Of a stretch of 64,000 nt of DNA, positions 36,001 to 50,100 are shown piece by piece. The translations under genes were made by a program, and so were the position numbers. This DNA is from Adineta vaga (lineage: Eukaryota > Rotifera): NCBI GenBank assembly GCA_021613535.1, contig CP075495.1:13330001-13394000 (forward strand), in the 5' to 3' direction. Below the pieces are notes generated by a model that was not told where the DNA came from, ran no database searches, and saw nothing but the letters and a program-made list of their open reading frames with translations. Position 1 is the stretch's first letter. Each line of letters starts with the position of its first letter.

Positions 36001-36260
36001 TGCGATTGTCCAAAACCAAATGGTTGTGCACCAAAATTTTGACCAGCTTGTCCAACTGAAAAATGTCAACAGATAATACATAAATATACATATTATTTAT
36101 AAAAAATATAATTAAACATTATACCTGTAGTGGCTTGTCCAGAGATACTAGTTGCCAATAGAAGGCACAATAACAGTTTCAAATGAACCTTAATCATAGA
36201 TATTATTAGAAATTTCATAATAATTTAAGTTTAAATTTCATGAAACCATACCTGTTTCAT
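30063..36260 (-). CDS. Secreted mosaic protein: Gly repeats, Frizzled CRD, SYGS repeats, CBM14 and EGF domains
   Basis: A 23-exon chain closes in one frame into 1615 residues: 36252-36260, 36125-36188, 35554-36055, 35171-35502, 35032-35112, 33816-34979, 33413-33757, 33250-33337, 33170-33196, 33090-33116, 33010-33036, 32926-32958, 32821-32865, 32646-32764, 32310-32592, 32084-32188, 31702-32016, 31602-31634, 31286-31548, 30817-31230, 30405-30753, 30199-30350, 30063-30133. Order: signal peptide (MKQVHLKLLLCLLLATSISG); SQFGGGFGGQGAMG repeats to about 190; a Frizzled cysteine-rich domain with all ten Cys (about 215-329); SSYGSVDRSAP-type repeats to about 717; a CBM14/peritrophin domain; two RKKR sites near 800-815; Pro-rich (PPIPPPFFG) and GGPFGGPL repeats; GYNKGYDN repeats; a second CBM14; two EGF domains; a third CBM14; a basic tail. 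Extracellular, chitin-associated and probably structural. I know of no protein with this domain set. Confidence 0.85.
31702..32016 (-). repeat. Coding repeat GYDNKGYDNYGKGGYNK
   Basis: One exon made of Gly/Tyr/Asn/Lys units about 17-20 codons long, repeated about five times with near-identical DNA at 31786-31990. It resembles glycine-tyrosine-rich structural or adhesive proteins. Confidence 0.85.
32310..32592 (-). repeat. Coding repeat GGPFGGPL
   Basis: Exon of tandem GGP(F/L)G units. The plus-strand frame over it (Gly/Pro-rich) is an antisense shadow of the same period. Confidence 0.85.
33001..33260 (-). repeat. 80-bp tandem unit containing one 27-nt exon plus its intron
   Basis: The string attacatacccaaagaatgg recurs at 33001, 33081, 33161 and 33241, an exact 80-bp period. 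Each of the first three units carries a complete 27-nt exon (PPIPPPFFG) with its own acceptor and donor plus a 53-bp intron. The fourth unit joins the longer exon 33250-33337. Differences between copies are few (acagt versus acaat before the repeat start). Confidence 0.9.
33961..34860 (-). repeat. Nested coding repeats of the SYG-rich exon (72-bp, 171-bp and about 50-bp periods)
   Basis: At 33961-34150 a 72-bp unit (24 codons, GTAVKSAAPTSYGNGGSYGG) repeats about three times. At 34201-34545 a 171-bp unit (57 codons, SSFGSNIKSTGSAYGS...) is present twice, nearly identical. At 34550-34850 short SYGSVDRSAPS units repeat about eight times. Long open frames in other phases and on the plus strand here are shadows. 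Confidence 0.88.
35640..35930 (-). repeat. Coding repeat SQFGGGFGGQGAMG
   Basis: Tandem Gly/Gln/Phe-rich units of about 17-19 codons, about six copies, with high DNA identity. All six frames stay open, producing shadow ORFs on both strands. Confidence 0.88.
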
Positions 36261-37228
36261 CTTGGGGTTTAATAGAAGTCCAATATCGACGTTAATAATA
36301 CGCATAAATATGACGATAACCAAATCGTCCCTCTACTCTTATTCTCTTCTTTCTATCTAGTGCGCGTGTTTGCGTCTAATAACGACCGCGTTCGTGTGCA
36401 AAGTGAAGATGAACAACGGCAGTGACACGGCTTTTCTAGATTCGATCTGGGGATGATGATATCACTCACTCTCTCTCTCTTTCGTTAGATCTCTCTGGAA
36501 TTACCCTCGAATGCCTTTCTTTGTTAGCTTCAAACATGATGATATATACATAGATATGTATGTAACAATCGAAGTATTAAACTATCCCTTGATTCGAAGA
36601 AAAGAAGAAAAATCTATTCGTTTACTTCTAACATAGCAGACGAACAAAGAATATAAGAAAACATTACTACTACATATTTCTCTATCTATTCTACGAATAG
36701 AATAAACACATATATATGATTTGTAGCTATCTAATTCGAGGTGATCTGACGTCACTGATGTTTTCAAGAATCAAATCAATGAAATGATTTTATACTACAT
36801 TAATGTGAATCGTTTATACAGTGCATTTTGTATATTTACAAATAAATCTATTTTTCTTTAAAATGTAAACTAGGATAAAAACAAACATTAGTGCGTGCCT
36901 TGTAGAAAGTAATCGAAACACAAATAAAACGAATCGATCTAATTTAATTATACGGATTGAATTAAAAAATGATGTCAATAATTAATTAAATATTTTTCAA
37001 ATATATCAGTATACGTTTCATAAACCCACTAGAGAAAATGAATTTCAATTTAATGAAAAATATTCTAAAATAATATTGACAAAAGAGATATTTTCGTGTT
37101 TTTTGGTCCGAAAGAAATTTGATCTAAGATATATCAATCCTTCATCATGAATAAAATACAGCTATAAAAATATCGATGAAAAAAAGCAAACTAATACATT
37201 TTCTACTTAAATCATTGTTGTTAAAAAC
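36261..37228. other. Divergent intergenic region between secreted-protein genes
   Basis: Shared upstream region of the minus-strand mosaic gene and the plus-strand EGF/CBM14 genes. It has a CT tract near 36465-36495 and AT-rich remainder. No exon is supported; the minus-strand frame 36582-36767 lacks partners. Bidirectional regulation of the two matrix genes is possible. Confidence 0.45.
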
Positions 37229-38208
37229 ATGCCTTCCGTTTTGTAAGTCATATGATAATCATTAAATGTTTTTTATCTGACTTTTTTTTGAAGAAAAACG
37301 GTCTTTCTTATTTTTAATTTCGCTGTTGTTTTCATATCAGCACAAGGTAATTTTATTGATCATATTCTCCAATAATTTTCTATTTCTTAATTGTTAAGAA
37401 ATCGCTTCAAAAGCATGTGCATGTTATAATCAAGGTATCTGCGATGCATATACAGGTGAATGTATTTGTCCGGCAGGTTTTCTGGGTCGACAATGTGAAC
37501 AATCACAACGTAGGATAAGAGATCTTTTATAGACAATCGTATGTTCTCATTTTATTTCCGATAGCAACAACTCTATGTAATAACATTTCTTGTAAGAATT
37601 CCGGAGTATGTAATATACTCTCAGCTACTGAATCGAGTTGCTGGTGTTTATTAGGTAGAGAAGAAACTATTGAAATGACTTTTCGATTACGAAATATATG
37701 TTTTCTTTTAGGTTTTCATGGTGAATATTGTGAACGACAGCAAGGTTGAGAAACGAAATATCTTTTGAGAAAACTTATTTTTGTATTTTGAATTATTAGC
37801 TGCTTCACGTTGTACGCAGATTCAATGTCAAAATGGTGCGACATGTTATGAACATTCACCAGGCTCGAGTATCTTTGCTTATTGTGTTTGTCCACCAGGA
37901 TTTACTGGACGATTCTGTGAAACAGGTCATTAAATAAACTCTTTTTTCAATATTTATTTTTTTTTGTTTGTTTGTTTAAGAATATTTTCGTTGTCCACAA
38001 GCAGGTACATTTGCTGATGAATATAAATGTGCTCAAGGTTTCTATTTTCTTTGTGATTATTCAAGTAAGAAAATGGACTAAGTAACTGAATAATTCTATT
38101 TGAATTTTAGATCATCGTATTGCTGGTCGATGTCCACGAGGACTTCGATTTAATCTAATGAAAATGTCATGTGATCATGGCAATGCTGTAACATGTCCTA
38201 ATAAATAA
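37229..38208 (+). CDS. Secreted EGF-repeat/chitin-binding (CBM14) protein A
   Basis: Exons 37229-37242, 37294-37346, 37399-37509, 37565-37654, 37712-37744, 37800-37925, 37981-38064 and 38111-38208 close into 202 residues. The first two exons give a signal peptide ([20 protein letters not shown]). Three EGF-like modules follow: [39 protein letters not shown] and [10 protein letters not shown]...[13 protein letters not shown]. The last two exons encode a six-Cys CBM14/peritrophin-like domain ([20 protein letters not shown]...[10 protein letters not shown]...SCDHG). All internal introns share the same phase, favouring exon duplication. Probably a chitin-associated extracellular protein. Paralogous to the next gene, 355 bp downstream. 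Confidence 0.82.
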
Positions 38209-38563
38209 GATTGTAAAAGAAAAAGAAAAAAATATATGATTTAAATCGGATTAAATTTTGTTGTTGTTCTCATCATCATCATTGAAAGGATATTTTGCAT
38301 TATCCTTGATAGTCTGAAATTTCAAATCGTTGTTGAAGGTGATATTTGTGTGTTGTTATATTCAAAAGAATACATATTTGTTCATTTTCTTTTTGAATGA
38401 TGTTATTGAAAAGAAATTTGTTCAACCTTGAATAGTCAGATTAAATATACGAGGGTGGATGTACAATAATAAAAAACACGACTTTTTTTTCTCAGTTAAA
38501 TTCACAAGGTAAAAATTGTAAGACATTACAGTTTTGATTAATAGAAAAATAAAAAAGAAGAAA
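38209..38563. other. Spacer between the two paralogues
   Basis: AT-rich 3' UTR and leader sequence between tandem duplicates. No coding content recognised. Confidence 0.5.
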
Positions 38564-40054
38564 ATGTCAACGAAAATTTTCCATTATCAATTAATAGTCG
38601 TTTTCATTATGGTTATTATCTATCCATATGTTCATGGAGGTTAGTAGGAGAGAAAATGAAGAAAATGCATATTGTTTTTGTTTTCTCAATATTTAGAATG
38701 CTCATTGGATTGTGGTGATCACGGTGGTCGATGTCTTGAAACAAAAATACCACATATACCTGAAATTTGCTCGTGTCCAGATGGAACATATTCGAATTCA
38801 TCATGTGCAGATATTGAATATGACAATGTTAATAATATAACATCGATTAATATTCATGGTTTGTTTTGTTGATGTCTGGTGAAAATAATTGATATCTTTG
38901 GTATTCGTTTAGCTCGACGTTTAGTCGCTGTTTGTGAACATTCATTTTGTGGTGATACAGGAGTTTGTATTATCATTGATACAACTTTTGGTTGTATTTG
39001 TCCTGATGGTGCAATTGCAGATAGATGTACATCAAATATTAATACAGGTGTTAGTAAGTATATGTTTTATGGAATAAAAAATTGAAGAATTCATTGATAA
39101 TTTTAGTATCTTATTGTACTGGTGGATGTTTGAATAATGGCGTGTGTAATCCAATTATTGGTTCATGTACTTGTCCAAGTGGTTTTACAGGTGTACGATG
39201 TGAAATAGCACGAAGTATGAAATTATTTAAAGGACAACGAAGAGTTTTCTCTGTTCAATTTAGGTACTGATCTTTGTCGGGATATTCAATGTCGTAACGG
39301 TGGTGTGTAAGTAAAATGATTGATTTTATATTTCTGGTTTGTTTCTAATGAATTGTATTCATATTTAGTTGTAATGTTCTAAGTCCAACTTATGCAACAT
39401 GTTGGTGGTATGTAGTTCTGCGTTAAGATAGTTGCATTTTGAATACATTTATCTTTCAAATAGTCTTTTGGGTTTTCATGGTGATTATTGCGAACGACGA
39501 ACAGGTACGGTAGAATCTTTATATTAGTATGTTAACATAGGAATATGATTTTCTTAATATTGTTAAGTCGCTCCACGGTGTATATCGAGTCGATGCTATA
39601 ATGGAGGCACATGCTATGAACATTCACCAGCATCAACAATATTTGCTTATTGTTTGTGCAAGTAAGTTATTTATTTTTTGATTTCTTGAATTTCATATTA
39701 CATGATGATTGATATAGACCTGGTCTCATTGGTTCTCGATGTGAAGTTGGTAAGAAACGTTGAATTTTTGTTCTATTAAATCTTTAACTTTCAATACATC
39801 ATTAGAATATTTTCGTTGTCCAACAAATGGTTTCTATGCTGATGCATATGGCTGTGCTCAAGGCAAATATTTTGAATGCGTTGAAAAAAGTTTGTTATAC
39901 ATTTTTATAATGATAAACTATTTCTATTAATCTTTTTTTGTTCCTATCTACTTTAGCAATCATAATATCTCGTTCATGTCCACGAGGCCTTCGTTTCAAT
40001 TTCTTTCTTGGTCGTTGTGATTATGCTAGCAATGTTGCTTGTCCTGCTTTATAA
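38564..40054 (+). CDS. Secreted EGF-repeat/chitin-binding (CBM14) protein B, paralogue of A
   Basis: Exons 38564-38639, 38697-38858, 38913-39053, 39107-39214, 39264-39306, 39369-39407, 39464-39504, 39568-39661, 39718-39749, 39806-39889 and 39957-40054 close into 305 residues. Signal peptide in exon 1 (FHYQLIVVFIMVIIYPYVHG). Five EGF-like modules: ECSLDCGDHGGRC, CEHSFCGDTGVC, YCTGGCLNNGVCNP...CTCPSGFTGVRC, CRNGGVCNVL...LGFHGDYCERRT and CYNGGTCYEHSP...GSRCEV. The final two exons form the same CBM14-like domain as protein A (EYFRCPTNGFYADAYGCAQG...[10 protein letters not shown]...RCDYA). Two EGF modules are extra at the N-terminus and some A exons are split by introns here. At the third donor, 39054 (gtaagt) is preferred over the in-frame alternative 39048. 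Confidence 0.82.
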
Positions 40055-40364
40055 ACTTTAAGAAAAAAAAAAAGAAGAAATTTTTTTCTCAATTCTTCTA
40101 TTGTTTATTATGATTATTATACTTTTCTTTAATTTAAATAAAATTCTTATTGCTTAACTACGTTTATTTACAAATAATATATGTGTATTTTTTTTCTCTC
40201 TCTATCACTTGCACGCACGCACATTTGACATGAATTGAAGCAGTACGAACATATGTCGATGACAAAAGAGAAAAATAAATAAGAAAGGAAATTGAAAATT
40301 AAAACGGATTTCAAAAGTTCAAAACGAAAGGTAGTAGATTGACTGCGAACTAAATCGTTTGTTC
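40055..40364. other. Convergent 3' region between protein B and ClpX
   Basis: AT-rich with a CT tract near 40195. No gene seen. The minus-strand frame 40168-40368 is not supported. Confidence 0.45.
40137..40142 (+). terminator. Poly(A) signal AATAAA of protein B
   Basis: AATAAA lies about 85 bp after the stop, in the convergent space before the ClpX 3' end. Confidence 0.45.
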
Positions 40365-43233
<2,869 letters not shown>

Positions 43234-43609
43234 AGATTACAAATGCTTGTGAGATTGTATAGACTTAATATTTCATTAGCAACATAAATTCGTATGAAAT
43301 CAAAAATAATTTCAAAGTTCTAAAAAATAGAAAATCAATTCTATATTCGTGTAACTAGGAGAAGAAATGACACGACGATTTGTTTTCAAGGTATTGATAC
43401 TCCTTCCCATGTGACGATGGATGATAAAGTAAAACCTCAGTCGTCAAAATGTTTATTTTTAGTCCGTATAGAACAACGTGACCTAAAGATGGTGCTCGAT
43501 GTCATAAGAGAAATGATTGGATAGAGAAAGTTATAGAACAGAACCTTGATTTCGATTTTATGAAAAGTATCTCGAAAACGAGTTTTTGACTATTATGATA
43601 ACTGATGGA
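43234..43609. promoter_or_regulatory. Divergent promoter region between ClpX and ZFR
   Basis: 376 bp separate the ATGs of two genes reading outward, so both promoters and 5' UTRs must lie here or in small upstream exons. No clear TATA box or known site recognised. Confidence 0.55.
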
Positions 43610-46419
43610 ATGGATTTTTCTACGATGTATAAGTAAGATAATTTCAAAGATCAGTGATCTATTTATGAATATTTATTTTAGTTCTATGACATGCCCTCCA
43701 ACAGGTCAATATCAACAACAAGCTCCACCTTTCTATGGACAAAATTATCCAAATTCATTTACACAAGTAAGGGTTTTCTTAGAAAATAAGAGAATAATTG
43801 AAAAACATGAATTAGATCATAAATTTTTCTAATCTATTTATAGTCAACAATATCTACTTATGGTGCTTACTCAATGTATTCTTCACCTTCTACAACACAT
43901 TTAACACAATATAACAGTAATATCAGATATTTTCTTTTTCGTTTAATAACTTTACAATAGGTCATGATCATATTACTCAATCGACAGCTGAAACGCTTGC
44001 AGCTTTCACTCATCCAAATGAATTATCTATGATCAATCATTCTCAGGCACATTTGAATGCAACTAAATCTCAACGAACTTCAATGCGTCGTTTAGTAAAA
44101 GATTTTCCCAATACTCATAATACAACACGAATGCATTATTGTGAAACATGTCGTATTGAATGTGGTGGTTATGCAACATATCAAGCACATTTGAAAGGTT
44201 CGAAACATAAGAAAAAAGAACTTGGCACACAAAATCAACAAACATCCATGAATATTCTTCGATGTGAACTATGTGATATAACATGTACAAGTTCCGATGC
44301 GTATAAAGCACATTTAGAAGGAAGTAAACATGAAAAAGTAAGACTATTTCATAATAAAGTAGTTCATATTATTAAAAATGATTTCTAGGCAATGAAATTA
44401 CATCGTAAATTAGGTAAAACGATTCCATCAATTGAACCCACAATATTAAATTCTTCGTCAACTACATCTCAATCAATAAATTTCTCACAATCGCCAACAA
44501 ATGGATCTCAGATTTCAACAAATCAAGAACAAACGATAACTTTATCGCGTCTACTTGAAAATAGTAACAAACCAATTGGTGAAGAATATATAGTAACAAC
44601 CTTTGATGCAAACAATAAACCAGTACTCTATCATTGTAAATTATGTGAATGTACATTTAATGATATAAAAGGAAAAGATGTGCATTTGAAAGGAAAACGT
44701 CATCGAATTTCATACAAAGTAAACAAGTCAAAAGATTTTCTATGAACTATTGTTATTTTGTATTCTTTTCTTTGTAAGAAAAAAGTCAATCCAAATTTTA
44801 TCGTGGATAATAAATTATCTACTCCAAAACAAAAACAAATCAATAGTAAGACTACACATACTCAACAACCAATCGATTCTTTCAATCAATCAGAACTTGA
44901 TGATGATACGAAATATCTAATGATGTTACATAAACAAATTGTTCCATCACCTCAATTAGTAAGTGCTCTCTTTTCATTAAGAAAACTTTGGAGAATTATT
45001 CCATGTTGATGTGAATATAATGTTAAGAGAATAAAGTATATTATAGATTGAAACTATTGAACAATTCGTTAGTGTTGTTGAAGCAGCTCTCAAATTATGT
45101 TCCGAACAACTTCAAACATTATCAACAACCTCTACGTTAGTTATAATCGTTAAAATTTCTTCTACATTATGCTTTTCAATTTAGAAATCAATCTCCATTA
45201 ATGGGCGTTTCACGAACTGGTCAATTCGGCAAAAGTCTATTGATTAAAACCGATCGTCTATTTCAACTTGTTGTTATTTGTACCAAATGGCCAACAAAAA
45301 ATCTTTTACAATCAATTGCAACAATGTTATCGGATAATTTGGATGTAAAAGAAAAATACTTTGTTTGATCTATTTTCATACTGTTATCGTTTTTTTTGTA
45401 TATCAAAGGAAAAATGGAAAAATGAAATTCAAATTGATTATCAAAATAATATGGAGACAATTGAATTACAAACAATCACAACAGAAGGAATTTTCTATCT
45501 TTCAATTGCTTTCACTTCATTAGTCATTCAACAAGAAAGTTGTGAAGGTAAAATCATTGATTTTTATATTTTTAATATTCATTCGAATATGTGCAGATAA
45601 ATCTGAAGAATTTTTATCAAAAATCAATTGTTTAAATGTTTTATATTCATTGAATTCTACTCGATGGTTTCAAGTATGAAATTGTCTTTTCATTATGAAA
45701 GAAAAAAATTCGTTTGATTAGAATCAAGTTGGTATTCGTCAACATGCATCAGCATTAATTCGTTGTTTACGATACAAATCAAGTATTTCAACTAAATGGC
45801 AATCATTACCATCTGAAGTAAATAATTTATTCTTCGTTTTTTTTCATTTGAACGAAAATTTTCTGATTGCAGGCTTTCGAAATTCTGATCGATTCGATTC
45901 CATCTCAAGCTCTGACAGCTATACATGCTTTTCGTCGAGTTTTACAATATCTTTCTGGTGGTCTAATATTATCCAGTCAGTGTATATATCTTTCGAATCA
46001 ATGATATTCTATAATAAAGTATTTAGATGGTCGTGATCTACATGAACCATGGCAAATCGATTCGAACAAAAATATTTTTGAAGATTTAACAGATCAACAG
46101 AAAAATGACATAACTCAGGAAGCTCAAGTAAATAAAACATTTCAGTCATTAATCAGAACAGCATCGATATATTTAGATTGGTCTACGTCTAATGTCTTTC
46201 GGTCAATTAATGAAATGGTTTGAAGAATCAACAGTTTCATTGACTAAACGTCCTTATTCCGAATCTGATGACTTTCAAAGTAAAATGAACATAGGAATTT
46301 ATTCTTCATCGAAATATTTCGATGTTTATTTTAGTTTCAACAAAACGACAATGTGTGAATTCCATAGAGGAAAAGAATATTTTATTTTGATTCTAACGTG
46401 TAAGACAATTTATAGTTGA
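43610..46419 (+). CDS. zfr: ZFR, zinc-finger RNA-binding protein with DZF domain
   Basis: Fourteen exons (43610-43632, 43682-43766, 43844-43916, 43961-44337, 44389-44718, 44779-44958, 45047-45135, 45185-45344, 45409-45547, 45597-45673, 45722-45817, 45873-45975, 46027-46127, 46177-46419) close into 691 residues (vertebrate ZFR about 1070). Three C2H2 double-stranded-RNA-type fingers: HYCETCRIECGGYATYQAHL, LRCELCDITCTSSDAYKAHL and YHCKLCECTFNDIKGKDVHL, each ending KGSKH or similar. KKVNPNF and a DZF pseudo-nucleotidyltransferase fold follow (SRTGQFGKSLLIKTDRLFQLVVICTKWPT ... LRLMSFGQLMKW). DZF domains dimerise with NF45-type partners in RNA processing. The low-complexity N-terminus is much shorter than in vertebrates. 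The last acceptor at 46177 was set by homology to the DZF end. Confidence 0.92.
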
Positions 46420-47185
46420 GAATTGTTATTATTGTTAATCAACATTTCAATGTTATACGTGTTTTTTGTACCTAACCTAATAAAATAAAATCAATAAAAA
46501 CCTGTTTTTCGAGTCTATGGTCTTTTATATTTCAAACTGAATTTTGAAAAAAAATCGGATCTCATCTGTACACATACTGCGGGACTTGGAGATCTAATGG
46601 AACAACACCTTTCATACGCAATCAACATTAGATTCAACACTAATCGAACTTCGTCTAGTTGAACTAACATTCGACACTCGAGAATTTCCTTCGCGAGCAA
46701 GTAATTGATTAGAAGTCATTCAAGTTTTACTTAATTCTGAAATATTCGATGGAGTAGGACTTTCGTTCTTGTGACATTTGTCGTTGTGTATCTGTCATCA
46801 TTTTTCTATCTAATTCATTCAATGATTATTGAATTTTCGCTATTGATCATCGAATGTATTAGATTCAAGATTCGTATTGAGAGTTAAAGAAATTTTATTG
46901 TTAAATCACACATGACGATGTTACATAAAAGTGTGGACTATATATATATATATGGAGAAGAGTTATCAAGGTAGAGCGAGAGATACATATAGGATATCAG
47001 AAGATATAACATCCAAATAAAGAGATCCGGATAGAAGATATCAAATCATGAGAGATTTCGAGATGAAAGAGATTACATCAGAAGCAACGTCTAAATAAAA
47101 GAATGAACGAGATATCATGATATACATGTAGATGAGTATCAAACGAAGTTAAATATATTAGAGAAATATATCACTACATAACAAC
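46420..47185. other. Convergent intergenic region
   Basis: Between ZFR and the PLAT gene. It contains a TA run near 46940-46955 and a purine-rich block 46955-47110 (repeated agat/gaga words). The 61-codon minus-strand frame at 46515-46700 has no domain or splice support. Confidence 0.5.
46479..46484 (+). terminator. Poly(A) signal AATAAA of zfr
   Basis: The first of several overlapping AATAAA hexamers, 60 bp after the stop. Confidence 0.5.
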
Positions 47186-50100
47186 TCATTGTCTTTTATA
47201 ATTTTTCTTGACTCGATCACCTGGACGAATTTGTCGACTTGAACTATTTGTTAACCGTTCCGATACGGATGACATAGTTGTGGTATTCTGTAAAGATAAA
47301 TCATCCTCATCATTTTCAGCATGAATTTTGTTTGCTAATTTCTGATAGGATGATGGATTCGTTCCTTGTGGATGAGCATTTTCACGAATATTTGTATCGG
47401 AGATCGATTTGATCGAATTGATTAATTCAAATCGATTTTGTTCGGAATTGAGAAAATCATCTTTGGTATATTCAACCCTATCGAACGTAAAAAATCATTG
47501 GAAGAAAAGGATTTAATATAATTTTCTCAAACCGATAGGTCCGATTCGTTTTTGAATGAAATATTTCAATAAATTCTGCTTGATAGATATCTTTCACCGA
47601 AGATTTTGATCCATTCAAGGAAAGCTTCAAATTTTTCAACTAAAATCAAATTTTATATATCAAATAAATGTCAATTGAATAATAAACTTTGCTAAGATCT
47701 TTCATTGTTTCAATAAAAAATGTATTGATTTTATCTTTGTGACCTAATTCCATATTTTCATGTATTTGGTCAAGAGTTATTATTTCTGATCTTCCATGAT
47801 CATCAATTAATTCAAGTTGAATTTTTGTATTCGAATCAACAAAGTGTTTTTTAATAGTTTTAATTTTTATCTGATAAATATTTTCCTTAGTAGGTTTCTA
47901 AATATCAAGAATAATTTTTCAATATTATACAAATGAAATAAACTATCTACATGATTATTTGAACGTGGATGTAAATCTATTGTTACTTCAGCATTTTTCT
48001 CATTTAAATTTGTATTTATATCAGCTATATAGATTTCGTTCGAATTGTCTTGTGTAATTTCTAGCTGAGAGATTGACCACTAGAGAATAAAGCATATGAT
48101 CGGAAGATTATCATCAGATTGAATCTACTTTATTTTGTAATTTTCCATCGACAGAAAGTGTTGCCGATTTTAACTAGAGATAGATGACCGATAAATCTTG
48201 ATTTCTAGCCGAAGACATATGTACATACATTTCCAATGTTAGGTATATTCAAAGAAAATGTATCTTGTTTGTTTTTGTCAAATAAATCTTTTGAATTAGT
48301 ATTGGATTTGTTAAGACGAATCTTTTCTGATATCCCTCTATCACCATGCAATTGTAAATGAACTTTTGGGTTGATTCCTTTCAAATTTGAATGACCAGTT
48401 CGGATTAAAACTTTATAATCATTATCTAAAGAGAAAAAGACTCAGATAATTCAAGCTTCTTTCTTTCCGCTTCATTCGGATCACCAGTAGGTGGTTTGGC
48501 TCCTTGAGGTATATTTGTTGTTAATCGATCTAGAAAAATAATGAATGATAGTTTGAAATCTTTTAAGCATTACCGAAATTTTTCTTATTGGTTGAAGGAG
48601 GTAATGAAAGTTGACTACGATTTGTTTTTGTTGATGAAGATTTTTTAAGAACTATAAAAAAAAGATGAGAGATCAATGATTCATGATCAAAAGAAAACAT
48701 ACATTGTGAAATTCGTTCAGCTTTCGCAGTCATTTTTGGATTTTTGTTATCGAGTATACGATTGATATGAAATCTAAATAATGTAAGAAGATATCTCTTT
48801 ATTTCTATTTAATTTACCTGTATGATTCATTTGTTGACATATCTTTTATTTCAATATAATCGATTCCAAGTTTCTTGATATTCGGATGAGTAATATCAAT
48901 TTCAATTGATTGTAAATCACCTAAGGATGTTTCATTATTAATATAATATTCATCTTTATGTCCCGATTGAAAATTATTATGCGTTGATATGAGATTTATT
49001 AAATTAAATTCATCTTTGCTTTTATTTCCTTGTACATGTAATTTAATACTTCGATCTGGTCCATTTAATTCACTTGTAATGGTTCGAATTTGAACAATAT
49101 AATTTGGCTTTTGTTCATTGATTGATTGAGCAGATAAAACGTTTGTATCATCATCTGATTTCATCCATTTGTAGATTGGAAAGAAATAATCCTAAAAATT
49201 CATTTTAATTTATAAAATATTAAAGAATTAATCAATAATCTACTTGTCCTTGTTTGATATCTCGAATAATAATTGTTTCTATAAACCATTTGTCAATAGA
49301 ATCATTCGTTGCTAATTTTAAAGCTTGTAAAGAACCGACATAATATTTCGATGAAAGAACAAATTCATCAATTTGATTGTCGCGGAATAATTTTCTTTTA
49401 TCATCCAATGATTTCAATGTATATGGTTCAGATTTTCCTCTTTCACCTTTGAGACTTATTGTAATCGATGGTAATTTCGACATATTTCCTAGACCTTTAT
49501 CACCTGTTTTGATTTTTAAAAAATAACTTGGCTTATCTTTATCTAAAACGAGAAAGATGACGAAGATTTTGCTTGTTGAAAAGCAATTAGATCAAGTACC
49601 TTCTTTCCTGCTTTTTTCATCTGAAAGAAGGGAAAAGTTAGAATTTCATATTGGAAAAAAGAAACACTTCTATCTACATGTTTCTTCTGGATAAACAGTT
49701 AACTGTTTTTGGGAATTTAAACTATCGGTATTCGAGCCATCAAATAGTTGATTAACAATAAATCTGTAATAAAAACGAAAACTTCAATTATCTAATAGAT
49801 ATTTTCTTTTGTTTACTTGTATTGATCGCCTGTTTGACTATCGTCTATTGTTATATATTCACAGAACCATGATGGTTGTTGACCTTCGGATTGAAGATAT
49901 AAATGTAAGGAATGTAATTTACCCAGATGTGGCCAAATGAGATAGAATGTATCCAATTGATCAGGTTCAAAGATTGAACTTTTAAAAGCTGAATACGCAC
50001 TACAGAGATTATCTTGAAATAGACCAAAGATAAATTCATTTCTGGAAGAAAAAAACAATCTGTATTTTACCAGTAAAATTTCCATTTTCTCCATGAAGTT

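Noticed and set aside
35575-36091. Minus-strand Trp/Arg/Thr-rich ORFs and the plus-strand Cys/Pro-rich ORF (35593-35940)
   Set aside because: Alternative phases of the SQFGGGFGGQG repeat. Only the Gly phase continues the signal peptide exon.
46515-46700. 61-codon minus-strand ORF
   Set aside because: No recognisable content and no matching upstream exon.
50042-50070. 29-nt intron in the PLAT gene
   Set aside because: Too short for splicing here (others are 45 nt or more) and it still leaves the frame one base off.
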